A stretch of 64,000 bases of DNA from Ruminococcus flavefaciens ND2009 (GTDB lineage Bacteria; Bacillota; Clostridia; Oscillospirales; Ruminococcaceae): positions 62,001 to 126,000 of the forward strand of contig NZ_JHXI01000011.1 of the NCBI RefSeq assembly GCF_000621785.1, read 5' to 3'. Position numbers and translations under genes: made by a program. Below, in pieces: positions 26,526-33,839 of the stretch (position 1 is the stretch's first letter; each line of letters begins with the position of its first letter). The notes below the pieces were generated by a model that worked only from the letters and a program-made list of their open reading frames with translations, searched no databases and had not been told where the DNA came from.

Positions 26526-27116
26526 ATGAATTTACTGAAAAGAGCAGCCGTGCTCATAGTTTCCATAGCCGCAGGCTTGTGCCTGTTCATACTCATCGGC
26601 TTCCTGTCGGACAGGTGGACCATGCACCGCCTCAAGCAGACCGATGCAGACAGAAAAGCTACTCTTGAACTGGCGGAGAAGGCTGTAAACGGTGCCTTTG
26701 CCAACATAAAGGACATTGCGGACAGCGGTGAGAGCGAAGACTACGCCCCATTCAAGGACGCCTCCCCGGTTGACGCTGTGTTCGAGGAAGAGATCACAAA
26801 AGACGGCAGAGGACCCTATTACGCCATATATCTGCACTTCCTCGGCAATGACAGCGATGATATTTACTGCACCATGCATTACTATCCCGTGAAGAAGGAC
26901 GCTGCCGAGCACACCTGGTACAGTGAGGAGCATTTTATCCTGCTGGAAAATACAAGCGAAGGATCCGAAAAGGAGACAGCGAAGCTTCTCGGCACTGCCC
27001 GTTCCGACAAAGCCTACAAGGAGATAGCCGACGGCGCATGGCTCCGCGATTGGAGCCCCAGGACTCCCGATGAAGATGTCATGTATATCATCTCCGTAAA
27101 AGCAAAGCAGGATTAA
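26526..27116 (+). CDS. Membrane-anchored protein of unknown function
   Basis: The 196-residue product has an N-terminal helix (about residues 5-30), a coiled segment and an extracytoplasmic domain with YYAIYLHFLGNDSDDIYCTMHYYP. The mature part is acidic. I do not recognise the family. AAAGGAGG precedes the ATG. It is divergent from miaB, and a short hairpin follows at 27150. Confidence 0.6.
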   Translation: MNLLKRAAVLIVSIAAGLCLFILIGFLSDRWTMHRLKQTDADRKATLELAEKAVNGAFANIKDIADSGESEDYAPFKDASPVDAVFEEEITKDGRGPYYAIYLHFLGNDSDDIYCTMHYYPVKKDAAEHTWYSEEHFILLENTSEGSEKETAKLLGTARSDKAYKEIADGAWLRDWSPRTPDEDVMYIISVKAKQD

Positions 27117-27149
27117 GATTATTTTAAGCTTCCGGGTGTATCATGTAAT

Positions 27150-27171
27150 ATGTGAAAGTGTATTTTCACAT
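27150..27171 (+). terminator. Short hairpin before the MBL lipoprotein gene
   Basis: ATGTGAAA and TTTTCACAT form an 8-bp stem with a 5-nt loop followed by TTTTCCC. It may close the gene at 26526 or act in the leader of the gene at 27194. Confidence 0.45.
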
Positions 27172-27193
27172 TTTCCCGAAAGGAGCAATATCT

Positions 27194-28051
27194 ATGCCCG
27201 ATCTAAGAAAACTGGCAGCACTCATGGCTGCCCCCGTTATAGCAGCCGCTTCACTTTTCTCATGCAGCAATAACAAGCCCCCTGCCGACGCAAAGGAATT
27301 CAAGGTAGACTTCATCGACGTAGGCAAGGCAGACGCAATGGTCCTCCAATCAGAGACAGGAACAGTGGTCATCGACTGCGGAGAAAAAGGCGACGGAAAA
27401 AAGATAGCCGCCATACTTGACGAAAGCGGCAGGACTTCCATAGATTACCTCATCATCACCCATTTCGACAAGGACCACGTCGGCGGTGCCGCAAAGGTGC
27501 TCAACAATTTTGAGGTAAAGAACGTCCTGACTCCCGACTATGACGGAACGACCGACGAATACGATAAATTCTGCAAGGTGCTGGAGGAAAACGGAGTTTC
27601 CCGCACACGGCTTACAAGCGATATGACCTTCACTCTTGATGATGTGAAATACACGGTCTATGCGCCTAAGAAGTCCTCTTACGGTGACGGCGACAGCGAC
27701 GAAAATGACTTCTCACTGGTCACCAAGGCGGTACACCACAAAAACACCCTCCTCTTTACGGGAGACGCCATGGAGGAGCGCCTTGACGAGATAATGGACA
27801 TCGGCAAGTGCACTCTGCTGAAGATACCCTATCACGGCAGAAATCTGGACAATCTCGGTGATTTTCTCAAAGCTTCCTCTCCCAAGTGTGCAGTGGTCTG
27901 CACAGACTCAAGCACCTACTCGGGAAAGGTGCAGGATATGCTGTCGGATATGAAGATACCCACCTATTCCACCTGCTTCAACGGCAATATCACCGCCGTC
28001 AGCAATGGTGCATCCATAGAGTTCACCACAGAAAAGGGCGGAGCAGCGTAA
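27194..28051 (+). CDS. ComEC-type metallo-beta-lactamase-fold lipoprotein
   Basis: The 285-residue product has a signal peptide ending in a lipobox-like LFSC (Cys near residue 23), so it is probably a surface lipoprotein. The mature domain is a metallo-beta-lactamase fold of the ComEC-C-terminal type, with DFIDVGKADAM, THFDKDHVGG (metal ligands His, Asp and His) and TGDAMEERL. Related stand-alone domains are thought to be hydrolases or nucleases; the substrate here is unknown. The ATG at 27194 has AAAGGAG 8 nt upstream; the frame extends upstream through the hairpin at 27150 without a better start. Confidence 0.8.
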   Translation: MPDLRKLAALMAAPVIAAASLFSCSNNKPPADAKEFKVDFIDVGKADAMVLQSETGTVVIDCGEKGDGKKIAAILDESGRTSIDYLIITHFDKDHVGGAAKVLNNFEVKNVLTPDYDGTTDEYDKFCKVLEENGVSRTRLTSDMTFTLDDVKYTVYAPKKSSYGDGDSDENDFSLVTKAVHHKNTLLFTGDAMEERLDEIMDIGKCTLLKIPYHGRNLDNLGDFLKASSPKCAVVCTDSSTYSGKVQDMLSDMKIPTYSTCFNGNITAVSNGASIEFTTEKGGAA

Positions 28052-28123
28052 GCTGAGAGTTGACAGATACAGCCCAACGCAAACAAACAAGACGCTTTAT
28101 AACGTTCCATATACAGTAATTTT

Positions 28124-28153
28124 GCCCCGAAGTATTTCAAAGTACTTCGGGGC
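28124..28153. repeat. H2-type hairpin with diverged arms
   Basis: GCCCCGAAGTA and TACTTCGGGGC form an 11-bp perfect stem. Size and outer arm (GCCCC/GGGGC) match the copy at 105, and both are followed by ATTGTG on the plus strand. The inner arm has changed from CTGAGTG to CGAAGTA with matching changes on the other side, so pairing is kept. Confidence 0.65.
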
Positions 28154-28167
28154 ATTGTGTTTATTAG

Positions 28168-28325
28168 TATAAATCGGAATTTACATTTGTAGGGGACGCC
28201 GCCCTCGGCGTCCCGTTGGGCGTGTAATATATCTCGCGGGACGTCGAGGACGCCGTCCCCTACATTAGCTAACGGCTAAGGGCTAATGGCTCAAATCATA
28301 ATTTAGCTCCGCAAAATTATGATTT
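28168..28325 (-). repeat. 158-bp palindromic element (copy B)
   Basis: This is nearly the reverse complement of the element at 58470-58628 and shares its ends (ATAAATC...AATTTACATTTGTAGGGG on one side, AAATTATGATTTA on the other). Internal GGGACGCCG/CGGCGTCCC arms make a long hairpin, and TTAGCTAACGGCTAAGGGCTAA repeats lie on one flank. No protein-coding potential is visible. It fills most of the 415-nt gap between the MBL lipoprotein gene and purA; the rest holds the hairpin at 28124 and the purA promoter. Confidence 0.8.
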
Positions 28326-28363
28326 ACGTCAGTATTCTTTCTGCAATTTAGTGAAATGTACTC

Positions 28364-28392
28364 TTGCATTACTGCTTCATTTGTGATATAAT
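28364..28392 (+). promoter_or_regulatory. Sigma-A promoter of purA
   Basis: TTGCAT, a 17-nt spacer and TATAAT, about 75 nt upstream of the purA start. No purine riboswitch is recognisable in the leader. Confidence 0.7.
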
Positions 28393-28466
28393 AAATTGTA
28401 AGTGTGCATTTTTGGCAGTAAAAGGCGCTGCCGGCACAAATATTATTTATGAAAAGAGGAAAACAA

Positions 28467-29744
28467 ATGCCTGCAAATATTGTAGTCGGAACTCAGTGGG
28501 GAGACGAAGGAAAGGGTAAGATCATCGACATCCTTGCTTCCCGTGCAGATGTTGTTGTACGTTCACAGGGCGGCAACAACGCCGGTCACACTGTAGTAAA
28601 CAACGGCGAGGTCTATAAGCTCCACCTTGTACCCTCGGGTATCCTTTACCCCAACGCCCTCAATCTTATCGGCGCAGGAGTTGTTCTTGACCCCAAGGAC
28701 TTCATCGGCGAGCTTGATAACCTGGAGGCAAGAGGTATAAAGACTCAGGGTCACCTCAAGGTTGATCCCCGTGCTCAGATAGTTATGCCCTGGCATATAG
28801 CTCTGGACGGTCTCTCAGAGGCTTTCCGCGGCGGCAAGGACATCGGTACCACCAAGAGAGGTATCGGTCCCACATACATGGACAAGTATGAGCGCTGCGG
28901 TATCCGTATGTATGACCTTGTTCACCCCGAGGTACTGGCTGAGAAGATACAGTCCACAGGTAAGCTCAAGAACGAGATCATCACCAAGGTGTACGGCGGC
29001 GAGGCTTTCGACCTTGACGCTGTTACAAAGGAGTACACAGAGTACGGCAAGAGACTTCTCCCCTACATGGATGACGTTTCCGTTCTTACCTTTGAGGCTC
29101 ACAAGGCAGGCAAGACTATAATGTTCGAGGGCGCTCAGGCTACCCTTCTGGACATCGACTTCGGCACTTACCCCTATGTTACTTCATCTCACCCCCTGTC
29201 AGCAGGCGTGTGCGTAGGTACAGGCGTTGGTCCCAAGGTCATCACAAACATCATCGGTGTTGCCAAGGCTTACACCACCCGTGTAGGCAAGGGACCCTTC
29301 CCCACAGAGCTTGATGACGCTACAGGCGATCAGATCAGAAACGTCGGCGGCGAGTTCGGCACCACCACAGGCAGACCCAGAAGAACAGGCTGGTTCGATG
29401 CAGTTATCGTCCGCCACTCGGTAAGAGTAAACGGTCTTGACAGCCTGGCTATCAACAAGCTGGATACTCTTGCAAACATCGACACTCTCAAGATGTGCGT
29501 GGCTTATAAGAAGCCCGACGGCAGCGTTATCAAGGAGTTCCCCCCCACACTGGAGGAGCTTGAGGGCTGCGAGCCTATCTATGAGGAGTTCCCCGGATTC
29601 AGCGAGGACATCTCAAAGTGCACAAGCTTCGATGAGCTCCCTGCAAACTGCAAGAGCTACATCGCCCGTCTCGAGGAGCTGGTAGGCTGCCACGTAAGCA
29701 TGGTAGGTATCGGTCCCGACAGAGCACAGATCCTGGAAAGATAA
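28467..29744 (+). CDS. purA: Adenylosuccinate synthetase
   Basis: The 425-residue product has the PurA N-terminal loop GTQWGDEGKGKIID (residues 10-23), QGGNNAGHTVV and the C-terminal GIGPDRAQIL. It uses GTP to join aspartate and IMP in AMP synthesis. The start is ATG 28467, with AGAGGA upstream; an in-frame ATG 6 codons earlier precedes that site. It has its own promoter and a strong terminator-like hairpin at 29757, so it is probably monocistronic. Length is typical. Confidence 0.96.
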   Translation: MPANIVVGTQWGDEGKGKIIDILASRADVVVRSQGGNNAGHTVVNNGEVYKLHLVPSGILYPNALNLIGAGVVLDPKDFIGELDNLEARGIKTQGHLKVDPRAQIVMPWHIALDGLSEAFRGGKDIGTTKRGIGPTYMDKYERCGIRMYDLVHPEVLAEKIQSTGKLKNEIITKVYGGEAFDLDAVTKEYTEYGKRLLPYMDDVSVLTFEAHKAGKTIMFEGAQATLLDIDFGTYPYVTSSHPLSAGVCVGTGVGPKVITNIIGVAKAYTTRVGKGPFPTELDDATGDQIRNVGGEFGTTTGRPRRTGWFDAVIVRHSVRVNGLDSLAINKLDTLANIDTLKMCVAYKKPDGSVIKEFPPTLEELEGCEPIYEEFPGFSEDISKCTSFDELPANCKSYIARLEELVGCHVSMVGIGPDRAQILER

Positions 29745-29756
29745 AAGAATACCATC

Positions 29757-29780
29757 GAACAGCCGCTTCGGCGGCTGTTC
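29757..29780 (+). terminator. Terminator of purA
   Basis: GAACAGCCGC, loop TTCG, GCGGCTGTTC form a 10-bp perfect stem with a stable tetraloop, followed by GTTTAT. It lies 13 nt after the stop codon. Confidence 0.7.
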
Positions 29781-29813
29781 GTTTATAATGATATGTAACA
29801 AGGGGGTAATATC

Positions 29814-31019
29814 ATGAAGTTCAGAAAAAGCGCCGCAGCAGCTCTGATAGCAGCAGCACTGACAATGACAGCAGCATTTCCCGCAGGAGCAGCTACAGTA
29901 AACGAGCTGCCCGCAGCAGTCACCGTATCCGACAGCACGGAGGACATCCCGCACATAAAGACCGAAGCCGAGGCTGAAAAATACTTCATTCAGCAGTTCA
30001 AGGCTCATACGGAGCATATCGAGTTCTTTATCACCGAGCCTGAGGACAACGACTACAAGAGGATCAACGACAGGATCTTTGCCCCTCTGGATCATTATAA
30101 TGGCAAAGCCGATGAGGGCTTCTATCTGTCCATGGAGGCGACCCGCTCAAGCTCTGCACTTCCTACAAAAGACGGCATCCGTGTCATCTGCGACAGCACC
30201 TTCATCACCACCCCCGAGCAGGAGACTCAGGTAACAGAGGAAATGGAAAAGCTCCGCAGTACAGACGGCTTTCAGGCAGCCTGCTCAGCAAGTATCTATG
30301 ACAGGATACTCTGGGCTTATGACTATGTGTCGGAAAATATGGTCCTCACCGACGATCTCTCGGACCAGAGCCACAGCTCCGCATACAGCGCCCTCATAAA
30401 CGGCGAAGCCAATGAACAGGGACAGATACACCTGCTCATCAGACTTCTCGGAGAGCTCGGCGTTGCGTGTGCGCCCTATGCCACCAATCTGAACTCACTT
30501 ACCAATGACTCTCTTGACGCCCACTTCATGGCTATGGCAGAGATAGACGGCAAGAATTACTTCCTTGACCCTGTCTGGGACAAGAAGCTGGAAGATACAG
30601 GTCACAACTTCTTCCTGAAGGGCTATAACGACCTTGACAGCGAAAACGGCGGCAGGGAGGATCTCACCCATATACACCTTTTCCAGATATTCAGTTTCGG
30701 TGAAGAAGTCCCGCTGGAAGAGTCAATGAAGGAGCTCGGAGTCGCCCCCTCTGCCTATCCCGGATCCGAATATCCCCTCGGCGACGTAAACGCCGACGGT
30801 TTTATAAATTCCGTGGACGCATCAAATGTACTCGCCGAATACGCAAGACTGTCCACAGGTGACCGCATCGGCTACTTCAAGGACAGCCGTAAAAAGGCAG
30901 CCGATGTAAACAAAGACGGCAGCACAGACGCTGTTGACGCCTCACAGATACTCTCCTACTATGCCTATGCCGCAACAGCTCACGGCGAGTCCATGAGCAT
31001 CGAGGAGTATCTCAGCTGA
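29814..31019 (+). CDS. Dockerin protein with a transglutaminase-like domain lacking the catalytic Cys
   Basis: The 401-residue product has a signal peptide (about residues 1-26), a transglutaminase-like domain (about 150-290) and a C-terminal dockerin with two calcium-loop repeats (GDVNADGFINSVDASNVLAEY and DVNKDGSTDAVDASQILSYY). Compared with the paralogue at 31048, the catalytic Cys position is Glu201 in ANEQGQ, while His237 and Asp252 (FLDPVWD) remain. The protein is therefore probably a non-enzymatic binding module docked on a cellulosome. AAGGGGGT precedes the ATG. It is 28 nt upstream of the intact paralogue. Confidence 0.8.
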   Translation: MKFRKSAAAALIAAALTMTAAFPAGAATVNELPAAVTVSDSTEDIPHIKTEAEAEKYFIQQFKAHTEHIEFFITEPEDNDYKRINDRIFAPLDHYNGKADEGFYLSMEATRSSSALPTKDGIRVICDSTFITTPEQETQVTEEMEKLRSTDGFQAACSASIYDRILWAYDYVSENMVLTDDLSDQSHSSAYSALINGEANEQGQIHLLIRLLGELGVACAPYATNLNSLTNDSLDAHFMAMAEIDGKNYFLDPVWDKKLEDTGHNFFLKGYNDLDSENGGREDLTHIHLFQIFSFGEEVPLEESMKELGVAPSAYPGSEYPLGDVNADGFINSVDASNVLAEYARLSTGDRIGYFKDSRKKAADVNKDGSTDAVDASQILSYYAYAATAHGESMSIEEYLS

Positions 31020-31047
31020 AACAGCGCTTCCGAAAGGAGGTAAGATC

Positions 31048-32223
31048 ATGAAATTCAAGGCAATGGCAGCTGCGGCTGCAGCGGCGCTGACCCTGTTATC
31101 GGCGGCGGCTGCACCCTTTTCCGCTTATGCAGCAGTTCCCTCAGTGCCTGATGTGACACTGGAGATAACAGCCTCATCAAAGGAGGACGCTGCTGTACAG
31201 ATGCGCAACGCCATCAAAGCCCGCCAACCCTCATTCAACGTCACCTTCACCATGGACGTGGAAAAGGCGGATCTGGATGAACTCAGCTCTAAAATGATGT
31301 ATAACGCCTTCGCCGAAACAGGTGTGGGAACTGAGGGCGACTATCTCAGATTTGCAATAAAGGGATACAGTTGTAGTGCAAAAAGCCGGGGCTTTACCTA
31401 TATCCTCGATTATGAGGTGAGATACTACACCACCGCGGATGAGGAAAAAAAGCTCACTCAGGAGTTAGATGCTCTTGTGAAGGAGCTTGACCTTAACAGC
31501 CTTTCCGACTACGCCAAGATTCGCGTCCTTTACAAGTATGTCACCTCAAATATCGAATACTCAAAAGATCTGAGCGACCCCTACGTCTACTCCGCATACA
31601 GCGCCATATTCAACCATCATGCGGTATGTCAGGGCGTTACCCAGCTTCTTTACCGCCTGTACAATGACAACGGCATACCCTGCCGTATCATCGCAGGCAA
31701 GTCCCACGACTATACAGGTCAGAACGAGGACGGCTACCATGTGTGGCTCATTGTAAAGCTTAACGGAAGCTATTATCTCCTTGACCCCACCTGGGACCTT
31801 AAATACAAGGGCAGGAGCTTCCACTATTTCCTCAAGGGCAGCAGTGATTTTGATTCGGATATTCCCTCACAGGCTCACTTTGCCCAGAATGACAACGGTT
31901 ATTCCTTCCCCGATTATAATTCCGCTGAATTTACGGCACAGTATCCTGTGAGCCGCACCCTCTTTCCCGAGCCCTCCTGCACTCTCGGCGATATAAACGG
32001 CAGCGGCTCAATAGACGCTCTTGACGCTTCCATGATACTTATGGAGTACGCCCGTACAGCTTCAGGCAAGCTGTCGTCATTCACCACAATACAGTTCATA
32101 TATGCGGACGTTGACCACAACGGCAAGTCAGACGCTCTGGACGCATCAAAGGTACTGGCATACTACGCCGCAAGATCCAGCGGCTATCAGCAGTCCCTGA
32201 ATGACTATATTAAATCTCATTGA
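31048..32223 (+). CDS. Dockerin protein with an intact transglutaminase-like domain
   Basis: The 391-residue product has a signal peptide (about 1-27), a transglutaminase/protease-like domain and a C-terminal dockerin (GDINGSGSIDALDASMILMEY and DVDHNGKSDALDASKVLAYY). The Cys-His-Asp triad reads Cys194 (HAVCQGV), His231 (GYHVWLI) and Asp246 (LLDPTWD). Such domains may cut or cross-link peptide bonds; the target is unknown. The dockerin indicates attachment to a scaffoldin cohesin. GGAGG precedes the ATG. The gene is in tandem with its pseudoenzyme paralogue and is followed by the repeat protein at 32238. Confidence 0.85.
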   Translation: MKFKAMAAAAAAALTLLSAAAAPFSAYAAVPSVPDVTLEITASSKEDAAVQMRNAIKARQPSFNVTFTMDVEKADLDELSSKMMYNAFAETGVGTEGDYLRFAIKGYSCSAKSRGFTYILDYEVRYYTTADEEKKLTQELDALVKELDLNSLSDYAKIRVLYKYVTSNIEYSKDLSDPYVYSAYSAIFNHHAVCQGVTQLLYRLYNDNGIPCRIIAGKSHDYTGQNEDGYHVWLIVKLNGSYYLLDPTWDLKYKGRSFHYFLKGSSDFDSDIPSQAHFAQNDNGYSFPDYNSAEFTAQYPVSRTLFPEPSCTLGDINGSGSIDALDASMILMEYARTASGKLSSFTTIQFIYADVDHNGKSDALDASKVLAYYAARSSGYQQSLNDYIKSH

Positions 32224-32237
32224 ACGAGGTGTTAGAT

Positions 32238-33425
32238 ATGTATGATGAAAACAATCTTACAGGCGGTCTGCCCGAGGAGATAGACTATACCCCGAGCACA
32301 CCGAAAAAAGAAGGTCCCACAGGAGTTTCCGCACCTGTACTCGACGACTTTGAGTATGCGGCACCCTCATCGAAGAAGGAGGGTCCCACAGGAGTAGCTG
32401 CTCCCGTGCTGGACGATATGGGCGGATATACTCCCGCAAGCGAGAAGAAGGGCGCCCCTACAGGCGTTTCCGCTCCCGTCCTTGACGATAATATCCCCTA
32501 CGTCAGCGAAAAGAAAGGAGCTCCCACAGGAGTATCAGCTCCCGTCCTTGATGACAATGTTCCCTATACACATAACAAGCTCGTTCTCTCCGACGAGGAT
32601 ATAATCAGCGGACTCACCCCCGACCTCAGGGCAAGATTTGACGCTCTCCCTGCCGACAAACAGCAGCAGATAATCGACATGAGAAGGACTCAGCTTGGCG
32701 CAGTAGCTCCTCCCGCGGAGATAACAGCTCCCGTCCTTGACGAGGACAACTATACTCCTCCCCCGAAGAAGGAGGAGCCGAAGCAGCCCGAGGCACCTGT
32801 GACAGCACCTGTACTTGACGATGAGCCCGAGCTGCCTAAGTATCAGGCGAGATACGTTGACGAAGACCTTGAGAGAGCCAAGGCAGAGGCTGCAAAGAAG
32901 GCTGTCTCCGCACAGCTTGTATCCGAGCAGAAGGACTCAAAGGCAAGCCTTCAGATGATGCTCCAGCTGAAGGAGGAGGCAAGACAGGCAAGCGCACAGA
33001 AGGGCTTCAAGGTGACTATAGTCATTGCGATCATGGGCGTCATAGCCGCAGTGACATTCTTCCTGCTCTATGCGGGGCTTCTTGGTCTTGGCTACAAGAA
33101 CGGACTTGACGGCTTCAGCGGAGTCATCTCCAATTCAGCAATATATATCGCAGTTGCAGTTGCGCTGTGTTCACTTCTCCTGCTGACAGGAGCAGGCGGC
33201 TGCAAGTCGCTGTGCACATTCGTACTCCTGCTGTTCGGCATAATACAGCTGTTCCCGGGAATACCCATGATACCCCAGCACAAGGGCAGCATGGCGCTGG
33301 CAGGCGGTCTCTACGCAGTATCGCTTGCGCTTACAGTTGTATGCTTCTTCCTGCTCTGCGGAAGCGAGGACGTCGGAAACTTCTTCAACAGGAACAAGGA
33401 TATAAATTCAAGGCACTCATATTAA
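32238..33425 (+). CDS. Membrane protein with repeated APVLDD motifs
   Basis: I do not recognise the family. The 395-residue product starts with a disordered region carrying four near-identical copies of KKxGPTGV[SA]APVLDD (spaced about 23 residues, residues 23-106), then a segment with LSDEDIISGLTPDLRARFDALPADKQQQIIDMRR, two further APVLD[ED] copies (about 160-200), a charged coiled stretch and three to four C-terminal helices (about 255-385). The N-terminus has no signal peptide, so the repeats are probably cytoplasmic. GAGGTG lies upstream of ATG 32238, 15 nt after the dockerin gene. Repeated short motifs suggest a multivalent docking scaffold. Confidence 0.7.
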   Translation: MYDENNLTGGLPEEIDYTPSTPKKEGPTGVSAPVLDDFEYAAPSSKKEGPTGVAAPVLDDMGGYTPASEKKGAPTGVSAPVLDDNIPYVSEKKGAPTGVSAPVLDDNVPYTHNKLVLSDEDIISGLTPDLRARFDALPADKQQQIIDMRRTQLGAVAPPAEITAPVLDEDNYTPPPKKEEPKQPEAPVTAPVLDDEPELPKYQARYVDEDLERAKAEAAKKAVSAQLVSEQKDSKASLQMMLQLKEEARQASAQKGFKVTIVIAIMGVIAAVTFFLLYAGLLGLGYKNGLDGFSGVISNSAIYIAVAVALCSLLLLTGAGGCKSLCTFVLLLFGIIQLFPGIPMIPQHKGSMALAGGLYAVSLALTVVCFFLLCGSEDVGNFFNRNKDINSRHSY

Positions 33426-33430
33426 GCTTG

Positions 33431-33653
33431 GATAAATCATAATTTTGCGAAGCAAAATTATGATTTGAGCCATTAGCCCTTAGCTGTTAGCTAATGTAGG
33501 GGACGCCGCAGCTAACAGCTGCACGTACCCTCTGTCAGCTTTGCTGACATCTCCCTACACCGTAGGGAGTCACTCGGCGTCCCACGAGATATATTACACG
33601 CCCAACGGGACGCCGAGGGCGGCGTCCCCTACAAATGTAAATTTTGATTTATC
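33431..33653 (+). repeat. Palindromic element (copy C) with a nested insertion
   Basis: This matches the element at 58470-58628 but is longer because about 65 nt (roughly 33508-33573) sit in the loop between the GGGACGCCG and CGGCGTCCC arms. The insert is itself made of hairpins: GCAGCT/AGCTGC, GTCAGC/GCTGAC and CTCCCTA/TAGGGAG. The ends read ATAAATCATAATTTTGC and ATTTTGATTTAT. It lies directly after the stop of the gene at 32238. Confidence 0.8.
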
Positions 33654-33662
33654 TTAACAAGA

Positions 33663-33695
33663 AAGTCCCTGAGCGAACAGCAGCGCTCAGGGGCT
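33663..33695 (+). terminator. H2-type hairpin, bidirectional terminator
   Basis: AAAGTCCCTGAGCG pairs with CGCTCAGGGGCTTT around an 8-nt loop. It is followed by CTTTCATTTAT on the plus strand and lies 5 nt beyond the spoVM stop on the minus strand, so it could end transcripts from both sides. Confidence 0.6.
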
Positions 33696-33700
33696 TTCAT

Positions 33701-33784
33701 TTATGCTTCTTCTTTTTTTATCCTGAAAATTGCTCTGAGAAGTCCCGAGATGAACTTAGGGCTCCTTATGACGACTATCTTCAA
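33701..33784 (-). CDS. spoVM: SpoVM-like sporulation microprotein
   Basis: A 27-residue reading frame with a TTG start at 33784 and AAGGAGG 9 nt upstream. Residues M1, K2, I6, P9, K10, F11, G14, R17 and A18 coincide with B. subtilis SpoVM as I recall it (MKFYTIKLPKFLGG...), including Pro9, which is needed for that peptide's curved-membrane binding. The order prpC-prkC-rsgA-thiN-spoVM is the same as in B. subtilis. SpoVM marks the forespore surface and anchors the spore-coat ATPase SpoIVA. An amphipathic, basic C-terminus is visible. The function is inferred from homology; the TTG start is the least certain part. Confidence 0.75.
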   Translation of the reverse strand: MKIVVIRSPKFISGLLRAIFRIKKEEA

Positions 33785-33794
33785 TATGTACTCC

Positions 33795-33838
33795 CTCCTT
33801 TGATGAACTATAATATTATATTCATCAGAGGAGTTTTT
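33795..33838 (+). terminator. Terminator overlapping the spoVM ribosome site
   Basis: On the plus strand a 13-bp stem (CTCCTTTGATGAA with TTCATCAGAGGAG, one wobble) with a 13-nt AT loop is followed by TTTTT, a clean terminator for rightward transcription. On the minus strand the same arm contains the AAAGGAG used by spoVM and pairs it with CTCCTC, with one mismatch. Confidence 0.7.
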
Positions 33839-33839
33839 G

